Counted from the first letter of the stretch, positions 1 to 13,883 are shown. The stretch: DNA of 64,000 nt from Fragilaria crotonensis (GCA_022925895.1 JAKSYS010000024.1:1-64000), one strand, 5' to 3'. The notes: generated by a model from the sequence alone, not told the origin. Translations and numbers: made by a program.

Positions 1-3000
1 CAGGACGAGAAATCGAAATTCCCTACGTCGAATTGCCCTCCCACGGACACCACCCACGCGTCTGTGGACATGCTGACGTCTACGTTTCCAGCACAGCCAC
101 ACGCAATGTCCGCCTTCCATCGCCCGGACACCAAGATCTACGGTGAGACAGACAAGACGAACAAGAAAACTACCCGCTTTTCGTCAGTCACATATCACAA
201 TTTTTCATCCAAGAAAACTGCAGCCCCTACAAACTGCAATCCCTTTTATTTTCAACCATCTCCTGAAGACCCTCATATTTTCATCCCATCGTCGACAGCG
301 ACGACTACGAGACATCATCTACCGCGTGCAACGCCTCACGTCTCATTCAAGACCCTGAAGCTTTTAGGATTCCAACGCCCTTCAGCTTCGACAGACATCC
401 ATCTCCCTTCACGTTTGCATCCGAAACTTTTTCACCTTTATTCTCCCACTTCACCGCCACCGACGGCGCCTACGACTGCCTTTCTACGACTACAGGCATC
501 ACCAACTTCGTCGAAGCCATGTCAAGTGATCACCCTACGGATCCCTACCGACTTGACACCCCGTTTGTCCCCCTACCGACAGACAGCACATTGGACCCAA
601 TCCACCATGTGCCCTTCCTGCAGCACTCCTCTGAGCTTGACTCAAGGACTAACCCTCATGCTGCCCTTCTATATTACCCTGATGCAACTTTGCAGGATAA
701 TGTTAATGGGCCAGTCACCATGCGCAATCTACCTGCATGCTGGACGTTAGCATCACCGCTGCATCCTTCTGCCTCCGATACATCCAATCGGACGCCGCGA
801 CCAAGAAATGTATCCGTGACCTCACTACGGACCACCTACGTCATTTCTTCCGCGAACTTCACCCTGTCCTAACTGTGGATCATACAACTATTGCTGACAA
901 TGATGACAGCATTGAGTACATCCAATGTATGCAACACACTTTGAACAGGACAACCAACTTAGTCATGGACAATTTACCTGCTGAATTGCTCCAAACTAAC
1001 TTCCCAGATGGCACCTGCCTCTTATCTGAGTCTCCTGACTGATCATGAGCCAGACACCCCAGGCCATGAATGTGCCCTTGCCATTCTCTATGCCTTCAAG
1101 ACACTGCATCTTGTTCACTTTCTGACCTACCCTTCAAGTCAAGATTCCACTTTCAAGTTCATGCCACATGACCTCTCTGACATCATCCGAATGTGCCATC
1201 CTTTGCGACAGCACTGCGTTTATTTCCCAACCGAAGTAATTTGAGACGTCCCTGCATTCATTCACACTTTCTTCCAAGACCAGCAAGTTGCTTCCAACCC
1301 CTTCGACAAGCGACAAGACAGCCAACGCTCATCCTACAATGAGCATCCTACCAACTTTGGCTCAACTTCACTATTTGCCTTCACTTATTCTCCGCTTGTG
1401 AACGGCTTTGGTGACCCATCTCCGAAATCCCACCTAGAAGCTCTCGCTGCAAGGTCCTCATCTCAGCTGCCCTCCAACACCATGCATCTCTCTCTACCAA
1501 GGTCACCAATGCTGATGACCCAGATTTGCAACCCACCAACATCATTCTTGGAGCCCTACCCCCAGCTGACATGATCTTCAACTACCATTGCTCTGCCTTC
1601 CCAATGGCTACTCTACCTACAACTGAGCAGCTCCATGGCAACACTACATATGCAATGAACCCTGCTACCACCCTAGCAGTGAACTTCGTGATTTGTCGAG
1701 ATATATCTCCAAATTACCTCCAAGAGATCGACATCCCCGCTGGAAACCATCAATATTCCTCGGACAAGTCCCACTTCATCCCAATTTCTACCAACACCTA
1801 CAACTACTCGATCAACTTTCTACCAGATCATGAGTATCTCCTCTTCCGTGTGGTCAAGACTCTCGATGTTATCGATCCCCAACGTGTGCTACCGCAGACC
1901 CCAGAACCATCCAATGTTCTCATCTTCCAAGGTACACACTCAGAGAACCCATCCTACACCTCTGGATCTCAAGTTGAACTGCCTATTCCAAAGGAAGGAG
2001 CACACACCTTCCCTATCATCTATGATTCTGGCAATCTGCCCATCATTTTGATCACAGAAATGGCAATGTTGAACCCTACACTTCAACCACAGTTCAAGCC
2101 CTTTTTCAGACTCAAGCTTGCATTCCTATGACTGCAAACTATGAAGCAAATCAATGGGCATGTCCTAACAATCCCAGTCAACTTTGGCGCCAGTCAAACC
2201 CTGTCCACCATGTTGTTGATGATCCTCACACACCCCTTGATCTTGCTATCAGACTTATCAAGTTATCACCACGAAACGTGGATCCGACAATGTCTACCGC
2301 GCTTGGGCCTTGCCACATCTTCAAGACGCCTCCAAAAGCCGGCTGATCAGATCAAACACAATCGCTTTTCATTTTTCTGGCAACAGCACAATCACCCAGA
2401 ATACCCATACACAAACAAGACCCAGAATTACTCCTTAATGTCATTCCTGGTGAGTCCAGTTCCTTGTGTTCTGACAATGAAAGCACAGCCAAATCTATTA
2501 CTTGCAACTCACTTATCCCTCCTGGCCACAGACACAATGATGTGAATGTAGCAACAGAGGATAATTGCAATGTAATTAGATATGATTTGGAAAAACAACA
2601 ATGTCCTCTTGAACACAATGCATTAGTTGTTCAACAGATCATCGCTTCTACCGGAAAACAACCCGAATCGAACCTGCAACCCCAATCCTGAAAACTCAGA
2701 CAGTTCTACCGAAATTGACGAAACAGAACATGAAACGTCAGCAATTCCTGAAAACTCACCCATTTGACACTCCTGCCCTTTTATTGACACTTTGCCACAA
2801 AATCCGACAGAAAATCCGTCGAATCCCTTGCAGCGTCTGTCACGTGCAGTCGGACAAATTCTAACACCAAAACCCCTTGTCCGACACAGCAGACCAAACC
2901 CAGCCTCCACCCGCTGAAATTGTTCCCAAAACACCAACGTCAAGACCAAACGCTCCGTTACCGACAAAACGAGAAACTCACCCAACGTTCGCTTACCCGC

Positions 3001-6000
3001 CAAGACAAGAGACATTCTTCGACGACGACGACCAAGACGACGAACAAGAAGACGACAACGGACCGCCTCAGATTCCTTAGGTTCTCCTGATGCCCTGACT
3101 TCATCAACAAGAACCGACTTCACATATCCTCCGATTGAAGATTTGACAAGAACGCTCCTGAAATACGCCAAGACTGCAAACCTTCAAAGCTGAACTATCC
3201 AAGTGATCTTCCAACGACGACGTCAGTTCAATGCCTTTATGGACAACCTTCGAATTGTTTGCAACATATCTCCATGGACACGCAATGTCTTTGACCTTGG
3301 CCAAAGCAAATCAGCTACTCCCATCCATGCATTGGCACAGCACTCTACAACCTGATCTTCACCAACATCAGTGATCCTTGCCAGAAGCACATCATTGACT
3401 GTCCACCTGATGCCAGAACTGCCATTCTGACTCTAAGACGTCATTGTGCTCCACTCACCCAAGATCACATTGAACGCACGCGCGAATCCTTCTACTCGAT
3501 CAAACAAGGTCACCAAGAAGTTGCGACATCATACTTGAATCGCATTCGACTCTAACGCGCGACTGCTATCATGCCGGTATCCCTAACACCGATGCCGACA
3601 TTATCAAGCGAACCATCCGTGGCGGCAGCAATCACCACTTTTATGCTGCTTCCTACCAACGTTTTGACGCCGACATCCGTCGAGCTGAGTTGAATGACGA
3701 AGAACTACCCACTTTGCGGAACTTGAGAGCCATTTGCTGAACATCGACGACTCGCGTGGACTCACTCTCCCTTCCCAAAATCAACGCAATTACAACCAGC
3801 ATGCAAATTCTGCACGTCAACCGTTTTCAAACCAATCCTCGCCTCGCCAAGGCACAACGCGCGTTTTCACACCACGCCAACAACATGCCTTCAGTTCTAT
3901 GATGCGACCGTACACTGCTTCAAACAACAGACCACCGCATCGACCAAACAATCGAGGACCGAATCAAGCTCCTGCACCACCAAGACAACATAACAACAAT
4001 GATCGCAGGAGCACACCACAACAATCTCGCCCTTTTCAACAACAGAATCGCGGCTCACGCCCTCCTCTCAGACCGATATCTTCAAACAATGGAAATCAAC
4101 GCGCCTCCAAACAACACACCAGCTGTGAGACGAAACCCTAACACATCCAATGCTGCAAATATTGTATGCAATAACTGTGGTAGACTTGGCCACTATGCTA
4201 ATCGATGCATAACCGCCAATCGCTCATCAACTAACCAGAACAACCGTGGAGGACCGCCGCCCAGAAATCCAAACAATGAAAATGCAGCACCCCGCAACCA
4301 GCGTGCTTACTTCATTACTGACTCAACTGCTTCTAACTCCCATGCTTTTCACCATCAAGCATACATGGCCTCCTGTGACCTCCAGGACACCTTCAATGGC
4401 CCATCTGCAGTTACCTCATGGCCTGATGTCAATGCTCCTCAGATGGAAATCAACAGAGCATTGCTCAACAATGATTTCTTACCATCAGCACCAAACTCTC
4501 CACCCAACACAGGCTCAACAGAACTCTTCCCTGAAGACCCTTATCAACACATCAAAGATTTGGACCACCAAGTCTTGACAACTGGCTACCTGACAGTGGT
4601 GCCACATGTCATTATACACCCGTTTTCAGCGACCTTCGTGATGTTGAAGCCTGCCACATCCCTGTCTCTCTTGCTGACGGAACCACCAAGATCTCAACAT
4701 TCAAAGGAACCACTGACTGCTACTTCACCTCTGATGAAGGACAAAAGTCTATCCTTGGCCTAACTGATGTTTATTATATTGAAGGTCTCAGCCACCGCCT
4801 TCTTTCCCTGACAACCATCTCTGCAACCCAGAATTTCACAGTCATCATCCAGAACAGAGCCACTACAATCCAGTTCCCAAACAATTCAAAATACACATGG
4901 CCCCTGCTCCTGCATGAACTCCCAACACAGAATGCCTTTTCTACCATGGCACAACCTGTGGACACCACACCTGATGAAACTTCCTTCTCCCCTGCATTTG
5001 ACCAACATGTTGATCCTACACAAGCTGACACCTCAAGACCAACAACTTCTTTGCCTCTTGAGACCATATCCCGTCGCCTTGCGCACAGAAATTTCCGCAA
5101 TCTCATGACCGGATCCCTGCATCACGCTTGGAATGATCATACACTCTCGCCTGCGATTGACAAAAACACTTGGCCAATTCGTATCTCGATTAGCCAAAAA
5201 CACGCTCGCAGCAAAATTCCTCTCAGACAAGGCTCAGAACCGTTTCACCAACTTCACCTTGATCTCATGAGAAACCCCTTTCGGTTTGGACTCACCACTG
5301 CAACAAACTATTCAGCCTACCTCTTTATTGTCACAACACCTGGCAAGCTAACTGGCTGGATAGGACTTCCAACTGAAAGCACCACATCCATCATCACAGC
5401 CCTTAAGTCCTGGCTTACTCAGACAGAACTACTTGGCCGCACAAAGTCCGTCCGCTTCATCCGTACTGATGCCGGATCTGCCTTTACATCTGCAAAATTC
5501 ATCACAGAATGCACCAACCTTGGAATTAAACTTGAAGCTGCTGCTCCAGAACACCAAGAAATGAATGGCATCTGTGAAGCCAAATGGAGAGAAGTTCACA
5601 ACACTGCAAATGTACTTCTCAACACTGCCCGACTTGGCGGTGCCTTCTTCCATCATGCACATGCCTATGCTGTCAGCATTATTAATGCTTGTCCAGCCAA
5701 GAATGTGACTGACAAACATGGCAACCCAACCACACCCTTCCAATACAGCTATGGCAGAAAACCAAGCCTTGCCAACTTCCGTGTATTTGGATGCCCTGTC
5801 TACTTCAAGCGCTACGAACCGACCTTCCGCAACAAGCTCATTACCTATAAGCAACAACTCCAACGTGCTTCCCGTGGTATCTTCATCGGATTCCCAGAGA
5901 ACTCAGCCGGATGGCTCGTTTACTCTCCTGATCATCCGCAGCGCATCGTCATCACTCGCACGCCTACTTTGATGAAGACTTCAGCTCTGCCCTTGCCTTC

Positions 6001-8700
6001 GATTCAAAGCCCTTTGCCGGAGCCATTCCCATCCGATCTCACTTGGATCCCAATGGACTCCAATCTTTGGACAACTCTGAACCATCAATTGTCCACCAAA
6101 CCGGATCTGCTGCCAATCTAGGCATCACACCATCCACCTATCTTGAAGAACTCCATGACTCTGAACAACTTTTACAAGCACAAGACAATGGCCCTTCAAG
6201 CACTACCCATCCAGAAGATGATATTGATGACACTGATCCCATCACAGAATCTGACATCTCTCCTGGACCAACACCACCAACTCCTCAGCTGATCAACTGG
6301 ACCTTTCACCAGCTGAGACACACCCCACTTCACAAGGAAATGACTTTATACTTCCAAGAGTGTGCTGAATCTCTGCCATCAGTTGATCCTATCCACACTG
6401 CCATGCTTGCTGTTGACGCATCCACAACTTCGCCCACCGACGATCCAGTGGACAAGTATCTCCCTGAACCGCAATCCTTCAAAGCCGTTCTCAAACTTGA
6501 CGATGACGTCCGCAACGCCTGGCTACATGCTATTTGCATGGAAATCAAGAACTTAATCGACCACGATACCTTCATTCTGGGTGAACAACCCCGGAAAGAT
6601 GAACTCATCATCCCTGTCAAACTTGTCTTGAAAGCAAAACAAACTGCAACTGGTAAACTTGAAAAACTTAAAGCTCGCCTTGTCGCCCGTGGCGACTTGG
6701 AAAAACGACGATTGAAGAAAACTAAAGCTGCTTACCAGCAATTTCTCCAACAACAAAAACAAGACAATGCTGAAAACAATCCTGAATCCAGCAAGACAAC
6801 TAACACCATCCCAATTGAGGTACCTCAACCTTTTGAGGACACATGGTCACCCTGTGCATCTTCAAGAGGGGTCAAGTTACTTCTCTCAACAATCTGTGCA
6901 TCCCACCGCACACTCAAAAGTGCCGACTTCATTGGCGCGTATCTACAAGCCAAAGTCATCGGTCGCCACTTTGTCAGACTTCCACTTGAGTATGCATATT
7001 ACTTCCCTGAATATGCTAAATACTTTGGAACTCCAGCCCTTTTGAACAAGGGAATCTATGGACTTGTTTACTCTGGAAAATATTGGAACATTGAATTCTC
7101 TGAATGGCTTTACTCCAAAGGATTCATCAATCCCAGTCTGAACCCTCCTATTTTGTCTTTTACAACAAACACAACCAATGGTTACGCCTTCTCTTCTTTG
7201 TCGACGACATGCTCTCGCTGGCAGCAATGACGCCATCGAAAAGAATTCGAAGAATCCGTCCGCAATCGCTTCGACGTCAAGTTCCTTGGACCTGCTCAAT
7301 GGTTCTTGCAAATGCGCATCCATCAACACAAAGACAAAACCTACACTCGACCAACATCGCTACGTTCTCAACACTTTGCAACGTTACGATCCCAACTCCA
7401 AGTTCCCTGAGCGTGAAACACCATTCCCACCGGATTACACCTTCAGTAAAGACAATCGACCTGTCACCGATCATGACAAACAAGTTGTCGAACAACACGA
7501 AACGCCTCCCATTCCGCTCCGCTGTATGTACGCTACTCTATCTTGCCTACAACACCCGTGCTGATATCCTCTTCGCAGTCTGCAAACTTGCAAAGCCTGC
7601 GTCTGCCCTGGCGCACTCGACTTCCGTGCTCTTATCTGGCTGATTGGCTACCTCGCCGTCGCCCATATTATGCCATCAAATTCTACCGGATGCCACGACC
7701 AACCCTGTTTACGACATATGTCGTCAACACCGCATTCCCCATTCCGACTTAACCGTATTTTCCGACGCCAGCTGGCAAGATTGCCCTGACACTGGCCGCT
7801 CTACTGTCGGTTATATGATCTTCCACAACGGTGCTCTCATCGAAGCCAACTCTACGATGCCAACACCAATTGCTATGTCAACGTCCGAGGCCGAATACAT
7901 GGCCGCATGCTCTGCATCCATGGCCACAGCTCACATTCGGATGCTACTCTACGACATGACATATCTCGGAACCAAACATTGGCGTGAATCTATGCAGCGT
8001 CTTCCAACCATTCCATCGATTCTCATGATCGACAACAAAGCCACTGTGCAGATCGCCAAGAACGGCAAATTAACCCGCAAGACTCGTCACATCGAACGAC
8101 GTTTCCACTATGTCCGTCAAGGCCAACAAGACGGTATACATCAACTACATTGGATACCTTGCGATTCTCAACTTGCCGACATCCTCACAAAAACACAAGT
8201 TTCTTCCAAAATCATCAACACATTGACAAAGTCTTCTGTACACTTCCTGATCACATGCTACAATCTACAAGTGAATCTACAGAGATTTGATTCAAGAGGG
8301 GTGTTAAACATCCAGTATCGCCCTACATATTTTTCTATTATCCCTATTCCTAATTACTGACGCCCAAGTGCACAGTAAAACATTACATCCGTGCTCCAGT
8401 AACCAGTGCGACACTGCACGACTGGAATCAAAACTCCCGTCGATTCAAATCATGTTCATCTCATCCCATGAGCATGAACACTCAAATTCAAACGAGGCTC
8501 AACGCCTCGTACGACAAAAACAACGTCGTCACACGAAACGACGTCTTCCCGAAACGAGGAGTGTTCCTTATTGTTCCAAAGGAACACTCCCTTCATTCAG
8601 ACCTCTCATCACGGTCGCCCTTCACTTCTTCCCACAATTGTCAATTTTTCATATTTAGTGTCACTCACCCCTTTTTTACTTACTGCACATATTTTTTCGC
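1..8700 (+). mobile_element. Ty1/copia LTR retrotransposon, fossil, left part outside the window
   Basis: An old copia-order element. Parts in order are a long Gag-like region (to about 4.8 kb) with a CX2CX4HX4C zinc knuckle near 4165-4215, an integrase core near 5.2-5.7 kb, a copia-type reverse transcriptase near 6.5-7.2 kb, and an RNase H near 7.75-8.2 kb with a DASW motif, an MSTSEAEYMA stretch and a terminal LADILTK motif. Integrase before RT defines the copia order. A short purine run (AAGAGGGG) near 8293-8300 precedes a TGTTAAAC start, the expected layout of a 3' LTR. The 5' LTR is not in the window. The element is broken, with roughly ten interruptions, so it is not recent. It resembles the copia elements common in diatom nuclear genomes (inference). 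Confidence 0.9.
8301..8700 (+). repeat. Putative 3' LTR of the copia fossil, right end unresolved
   Basis: It begins TGTTAAAC directly after a purine-rich tract that follows the RNase H region. A short inverted pair (GGAGTGTTCC and GGAACACTCC near 8560-8590) could form a hairpin in the LTR. The other LTR is outside the window, so the right boundary cannot be set by comparison. The true end may lie further into the GTAC-rich stretch that follows. Confidence 0.45.
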
Positions 8701-9357
8701 ACGATGATGATGATCGACCATGACGAGTTTTTACCCGCCGTCGTCATGACATCATATATACCGTGCTGTACAAATATACGTAGTGAGTACGACGGTACTC
8801 ACTACAACGATATCGACAATACAGCACAATACGACGACGAGTACAACAGTACTCCTCGCACATCACTTCCTCTGCCCGTCGATAGTACGCGCACGTCTGA
8901 GTTTAACGTTACTGTACATAACGATAAACCATTAGACAGTGCCCACTATACGACACGCGATATTTCTACTAGTCAGTCTCTCGCACATTCATGTAGCGAC
9001 AGAACGACAGATAGTACACATATCGTTATCTGTAGCGGTAGACAGCACTGCGTAGCTGTACCGTTTATAGATGAACTATGCAGTAGTCAGTGTCGTACTA
9101 GACACTTACCTACTGGGGGCGTACCCCGTAACGGTTACGTCCTGGTTCTTAACCCGAACCCTATGCCGACCTGCGCGTCGCTAGGTTCCGTTAACCCGAA
9201 CCATATCAGTACTCGCTGTGCTACCGGTACAAGTAGATGTGAGACGTGGACTAAGGAATACTACCGGTAGTACATGCATAGATGCATAGTACGTTGAACT
9301 CCGTACATATTGGCCTACGTCGTATGTCATATGACGACGATTAAAAAATGCGCGTCC
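8701..9357. other. GTAC-rich stretch without a recognised gene
   Basis: It contains many GTAC and AGTACT tetramers and hexamers, and two TAACCCGAACC stretches near 9155 and 9195. A 188-codon open frame runs through it, but its composition follows the GTAC and TACG word bias and shows no domain. It may be the outer part of the copia LTR or ordinary intergenic DNA. Its right edge is the insertion site of the Harbinger element. Confidence 0.4.
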
Positions 9358-9387
9358 TGAGGCCGATGCTTATGGAAAACAAAACTG
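9358..9387 (+). repeat. Harbinger left target duplication and terminal inverted repeat
   Basis: TGA at 9358-9360 is followed by GGCCGATGCTTATGGAAAAC and onward. Its inverted partner is at 13521-13547, followed by TGA at 13548-13550. Confidence 0.9.
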
Positions 9388-9600
9388 ATTTTCACAAAAC
9401 TTCCAGGAAGTTTTATTGAAAGTTTTTGCGAGAACCCGTTCTTACCGTAAACAAAACAAAAACCTTATCTTTAGTATCAATACACGAAGAACTGAAATTA
9501 ATGCCGAAGATATGCTGTGGATGAGTACGGAAAAGGTGTCATGTGTTCGTAGGACGCTGTAGAGGAGTACCAGAAAGGTGTTTTATGTCAAATATAATGC

Positions 9601-11429
9601 ATGTTTCTCGCATTTTGCACCATGTCGAATCCACCCGCATCTGCCTCACTACCTTCATCTTCGAGTAAGAAGAAAGTTCGCAGCACTCCAACCAACGTGA
9701 GCAAGAAACTTCTAATGGAGTTGCAGGCTCTGATTGCATTTGCATCATATGATTCGCCTTCGCTTGCTGGAGGTGGAAACTCATTTACAGAAGCAGCGAT
9801 GGAAAAGCTGATGACAACGCTATGTTTTGGTGATGGTGATGTCAGAGATGATGAAACCATGTCTTACGTTGACCAGTTTCTTGCCGGTCTGAACCGATTC
9901 AAGGGTCTGTTCACTGCATCTCCTGCAAGTGAAGATGCACAGCAACACGATTCAGCGCTGATACTCAGCATTCCAGTGCTACTCCATCGATAAAGTGGTG
10001 TGCACATCTACGTTGGAAGCGGGTCTATTGAAAAGGAGCTGCTTTGTAGCAAATCACTTGTAAATTCAACTCAAATCTCTGGTAGGACAATGCTGCGGCT
10101 CGCCAAAGATGTTTTGAGTAACTGCAAGAAGATGCAGGCCTTGGTGACTCGAAGTGACTTGCCTTATAAGGATATCAATTACACTCCGTCAGGAACAAAT
10201 TATGAGGATTACGTAAAGTGGTGCCTATCAGCTATGTACAATGCAGAACAAAACAATGAAAAAGCAAAAAGTAAGTACATGAATATCGACAACATGAAAC
10301 GAATTGAATTTTACGTCCACTAAACCTTCGTGTTCGCTCCCTCGTTTCCAGCTACTACAACAGGTAATATTTCTAATAAAGACAATTCTAATGACAACGA
10401 GGATGACAATTTGGAGGATGTTTCTCCCGAAGATGTACCGTACCCATCCAATGGTAAAACCAACATCGTCGACAACCTTGAAGTTCTTGAAGTTCCTAAG
10501 AATTACTTCTTCAAGGGATTCCTCGCCTGGTGCTTATGGGGCTGGATACCAATTCTACCTGGTTCATCGATGAAGTCGTTCCTCTTTTCAGATGCCAAAT
10601 GTAACACATCATTTGGAAGAAAGATAGCATCACGACGGGCCATGAAATCCAATAGCACATCAGCAGCATACGACGACGTGGAAAGATCACCAAAAAAGCA
10701 AAAGCAACAAAGAGGTCAAGAACAAATGAAAATGGATTCAGTCGCAAACCAACAGCATACGAATGTGCTGGAGAAGACTTACAAGCTGTTTGAGGCAGAG
10801 CTTATTGAGAAGGAACTACAGAATACGCATCACCTTGAACTACGAATAATTCGCGACAATTTAGCGTCGCTGAATAAAAGACATGACAGGCTGCTGGAAA
10901 GGTATTATCGCACCCAAAACGGTCCTGCACAGCTGAGATTAAGGATAATCTGGATCGATACGAAAACGAGATTCTTGAATTGGAAACAAGTATAAAGAAA
11001 CTTCAAGAAGCTGAGGTGAGTAGACGAAAGAATGTCATTCTCGTTCGTCAGGCTGCGGCTGCCGCGTCATACGCAACGAGTGGTGGCACTGAGCCTCCTC
11101 GGGTGATTGATTGCTCTGAAACTCTTTGAACAACGTCTCCAGCAACAACATTCTTCTCTGTACCATTACCGGGACTCGATGAACCGCCAGCGTGCGACGC
11201 ATCCTTCATGTGCATTGACTGCAGAAAGAATCCGTCAACACACAAATGCCGAAAGTGTAAAGAATTTGTGTGTGATATCTGTTGTTCGGTGAAGCGTGGT
11301 TTGGAAATGATATGGTGGTGTGAGAGCTGTTTTGAGAATGAAAGTCTCAGCAATCAAAAGCAAATTCGGCGGGCAATTATGAAAGCGACGACGAGGAGTA
11401 AAAGAGGTAGTAGAGGAATGAAGCAGTAG
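9601..11429 (+). pseudogene. Harbinger accessory gene region, zinc-binding and coiled-coil frames
   Basis: Four plus-strand frames lie where the second gene of a Harbinger element is expected. The first (9601-9993; likely start at the internal Met of MSNPPASASL) is Ser-rich and basic at its start. The second is 10000-10323. The third (10330-10995) has an acidic stretch, then a GRKIASRRAMKS basic motif and a charged Glu/Lys helix likely to coil, a pattern reminiscent of the Myb-like or trihelix accessory proteins of PIF-type elements. The last (11208-11429) is Cys-rich, with repeated CX2C pairs (CIDC, CRKC, CDIC, CESC) that could bind two zinc ions, somewhat like a B-box. The frames could be exons of one spliced gene or the debris of one. 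No intron borders were settled and function is inferred from position only. Confidence 0.5.
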
Positions 11430-11506
11430 TATTTGGTAGTGAATCAAGGAGTATTAAGGACATCGACAACACTAGTAGCCACTTCTAAGAACAATGTTTC
11501 CGCAAG

Positions 11507-13254
11507 TCATGCTGGAACATAACGAGGCTTCTCAGGGAGGCGTCGGGGCCAAATGATTTTGTTGTCGTGAAAAAGTATATTGAAATGTTCCACAAGCATT
11601 TCTCGAAAATGTTTCAGAGACATATTGTTCACCGAAATAGGACTTTCGTTGCGGAATTCTACAGCATCATGATCGTCGTTGTTGTTGTTCGGCTGGTTCT
11701 GTTCACTCTCACGACAGTCGTTGTCATCATCGACAGCATCCATATACCCGCAGTAGCTCGTATCGTATGACCAAACTGCCCTCGGATTGATTCCATTTGG
11801 GTCAATTAGCTTCCGAATCGATGCCGGAACATCAATGTCATCAAACTGTCCAGACTCTAACTCCCATTGTGATGGTACCCCGTTTTGCCATCCAGCAGAC
11901 AAACCATCAACATCGAGCAGCATGTTATGCAAGGCGCAGCATGTCATCCAGATATTATCCACAATTTCTGTATTATGGAGTCGAATGCCTGTTTTTAAAA
12001 TCCTCCAGCGACCCTTGAGTATTCCAAACGTCTTTTCGCAAAGATTCCAACCACTGCGAAAATCGAAGCTCGGAGCGATTCGAGGAGCTTTTGTGTGGTG
12101 GTACAGTAGTCGACCATTGCAGATAACCATTATCAACAATGACATAGCACCCATTTATGCTGATGCTGCGGCCTGCCCGCGTCTGCAATTCAAAGCTCAT
12201 GGTCGAGTTGAATAGACCACGTCTCAGCTGATCCATTAACCCATCGAACTTAATGAGAGTCTGATCATTCCATCTACCAGGATGACCGGTCGTAGTATGG
12301 ATTATTCTTCGACGGTGGTTGACAGTTAAATTGAATGTTCGCGTAGTAGTTCCTTTTGATTTAAATCCAAGATGTGCTTGACGAACACCAAAGTTTGTCT
12401 TGTCCATGTTTATGTGCGTTGCATCGGTACTTCCAATACAACCAGGAAAGCCAGCTTTTTGGTACTCAAGTTCACATTCCTTCAACTCTTCAAGTGTTGA
12501 GGGAATCGTGACGTATACTGGGTAAAGAAACTTTGCACCAAACTCAACAAATTTATGAAAGAAGACACGGTGGACGTCCCTCGCAATGTATGTGCTTTCC
12601 TCAAGATCGTCGAACGTCCATCCACGTCCAAGGTACCGAAGACTTCCTAAGACCAACAGTTCAATGGGTGACACTTTTGCCTTCTTCTTCTTTGACTCAT
12701 CACACTTGCTTGGCTACATCTCTCCACCTTGAAAAAGGATCAATTACCTCGGAATCATTCTCAAGTTCGAGAATATGGTACAAAAGGTCGAGGTATGATT
12801 CATAAGGAAGTCGGAATCTGTTCCTAAATTGCTTGTTCCAATGTGGGTCGTTCACCTTTGGGTCTTCTATGTACAATATCCACCAGTGGCTAAGTCTTGG
12901 CGTAATTGGACGAGCCAAATGCGTGATCGGGTCAATGAACGTCTTGACGCGACGGGATCTTTTGGATGGTGGTTCGCATTCAATTGCCCTATTGTCCTGT
13001 TCCAACATGTGCATGAGAAGGATCCGGGACTTTATCTTTGCCAAATCCTCATCTCTTTGTCGGTCAAGGTAGTCTTGGAAGAGTTCATCGCTGAAAGCAC
13101 CGCCGTCGTCGTAGCAGGCTGATTCATTGGTAGGGCGTTCATCATCTGCGCTTTTATCGTTTACGCTGGTGAGGATACTCTGCATTAAGCCAAAGACATG
13201 GCTAATGTTGTTGGTAGAACTCTGGGAATTGCCCATCTGGAGTTTGTGAGACAC
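11507..13254 (-). pseudogene. PIF/Harbinger DDE transposase, frame-disrupted
   Basis: Minus-strand frames give the parts of a Harbinger nuclease in order. The N-terminal region (13254-12700) has FRLPYESYLDLLYHI. The catalytic core (12674-11973) shows the first Asp in GCIGSTDATHI and the second in VDNGYLQW. A C-terminal part (frame 12154-11507) contains TFGILKGRWRILK. One frame change lies near 12690, between RWRDVAKQ and KCDESKKKK. Another lies near 12026-12040, where RKDV runs out of frame with TFGILK. Family members usually have a Glu between these two motifs, so the break looks like a deletion of about ten bases that also removes the third catalytic residue (inference from remembered consensus). 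The enzyme would normally bind the terminal repeats and cut and paste the element. Confidence 0.85.
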
Positions 13255-13520
13255 TGCACGAAGGAATGAGAGGAAAGAGGAGGAAGACTTTGCTGATGTT
13301 GATGATCAATTATTGACAAATTTCAGGAGTGAAACGCGTATCCTTCCATCAAATGGAAGTTTTGTGGAGGGTCTTGGTCTTCCACAAAACTGCATTTCTG
13401 TTTCGGGGAATTTTTCTAACTAACCCGGCTTTACACAACTGACAGGAAGTTGTGTGAGAAGTTTTGTGTGAATAAGGACCGTGTTTTACAAAAATTCCGG
13501 TCAGTTGTGATTTTGTTGGA

Positions 13521-13550
13521 CAGTTTTGTTTACCGTAAGCATCGGCCTGA
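13521..13550 (-). repeat. Harbinger right terminal inverted repeat and target duplication
   Basis: Read on the minus strand it starts GGCCGATGCTTACGGTAAAC, pairing with the left end with two mismatches over 27 bp. The flanking TGA completes the 3-bp target duplication. Confidence 0.9.
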
Positions 13551-13883
13551 AAGACGAAAACAAAAGTATGCAAGCTGGAACAACTAGAGTCCAAGCTTCA
13601 AGCTCACTCTGAGTATCTACAAATCAACTCTGCCGAACATGCCGGCCGACATGTGGACATCGACGACAAATATAAAACGACTCTCCCGACTTCTTCTAAG
13701 GCTGCATGCAGCAAGCAATTCAGGTTTTCAGCAAGCCTACGCACGTGATAACTCCGTCGCAATCTCGATTAGTAGATCGAATACAATCGACGCAAACACT
13801 TTCGAGCAGAAAACGTAGGAGCTGACAAATGGGGACTAGCTAGCATAGAAAGTGTAAAGAATCAAACATTTGAGTTTGTTGAT
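13551..13883. other. Short intergenic stretch, no supported gene
   Basis: Between the Harbinger element and the 3' end of the HHL1-like gene. A plus-strand frame without ATG runs from about 13551 to 13749 with a Leu/Glu-rich start. It has no start codon in the window and no recognisable motif, and is not called. Confidence 0.4.

Larger units (their letters stand above)
9361..13547 (-). mobile_element. PIF/Harbinger DNA transposon, both termini present
   Basis: The ends are imperfect inverted repeats of 27 bp, each beginning GGCCGATGCTTA, with two mismatches between left (9361-9387) and right (13521-13547). They are flanked by a 3-bp direct repeat TGA (9358-9360 and 13548-13550), the target duplication length typical of PIF/Harbinger. 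Inside are a minus-strand DDE transposase in broken frames (11507-13254) and plus-strand frames (9601-11429) where the usual second gene lies. The subterminal regions repeat AAGTTTTGTG-like words in both orientations. The total length of about 4.2 kb is normal for an autonomous member. The clean ends suggest fairly recent insertion, but the transposase is disrupted, so movement now would need help from another copy. Confidence 0.9.

Noticed and set aside
8704-9270. 188-codon frame as a gene
   Set aside because: Composition follows the local GTAC/TACG word bias; no domain and no convincing start context.
13551-13749. Leu/Glu-rich frame right of the Harbinger element as a host gene cut by the insertion
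   Set aside because: There is no ATG in frame and an in-frame stop occurs just upstream across the insertion point, so a disrupted gene is not supported.
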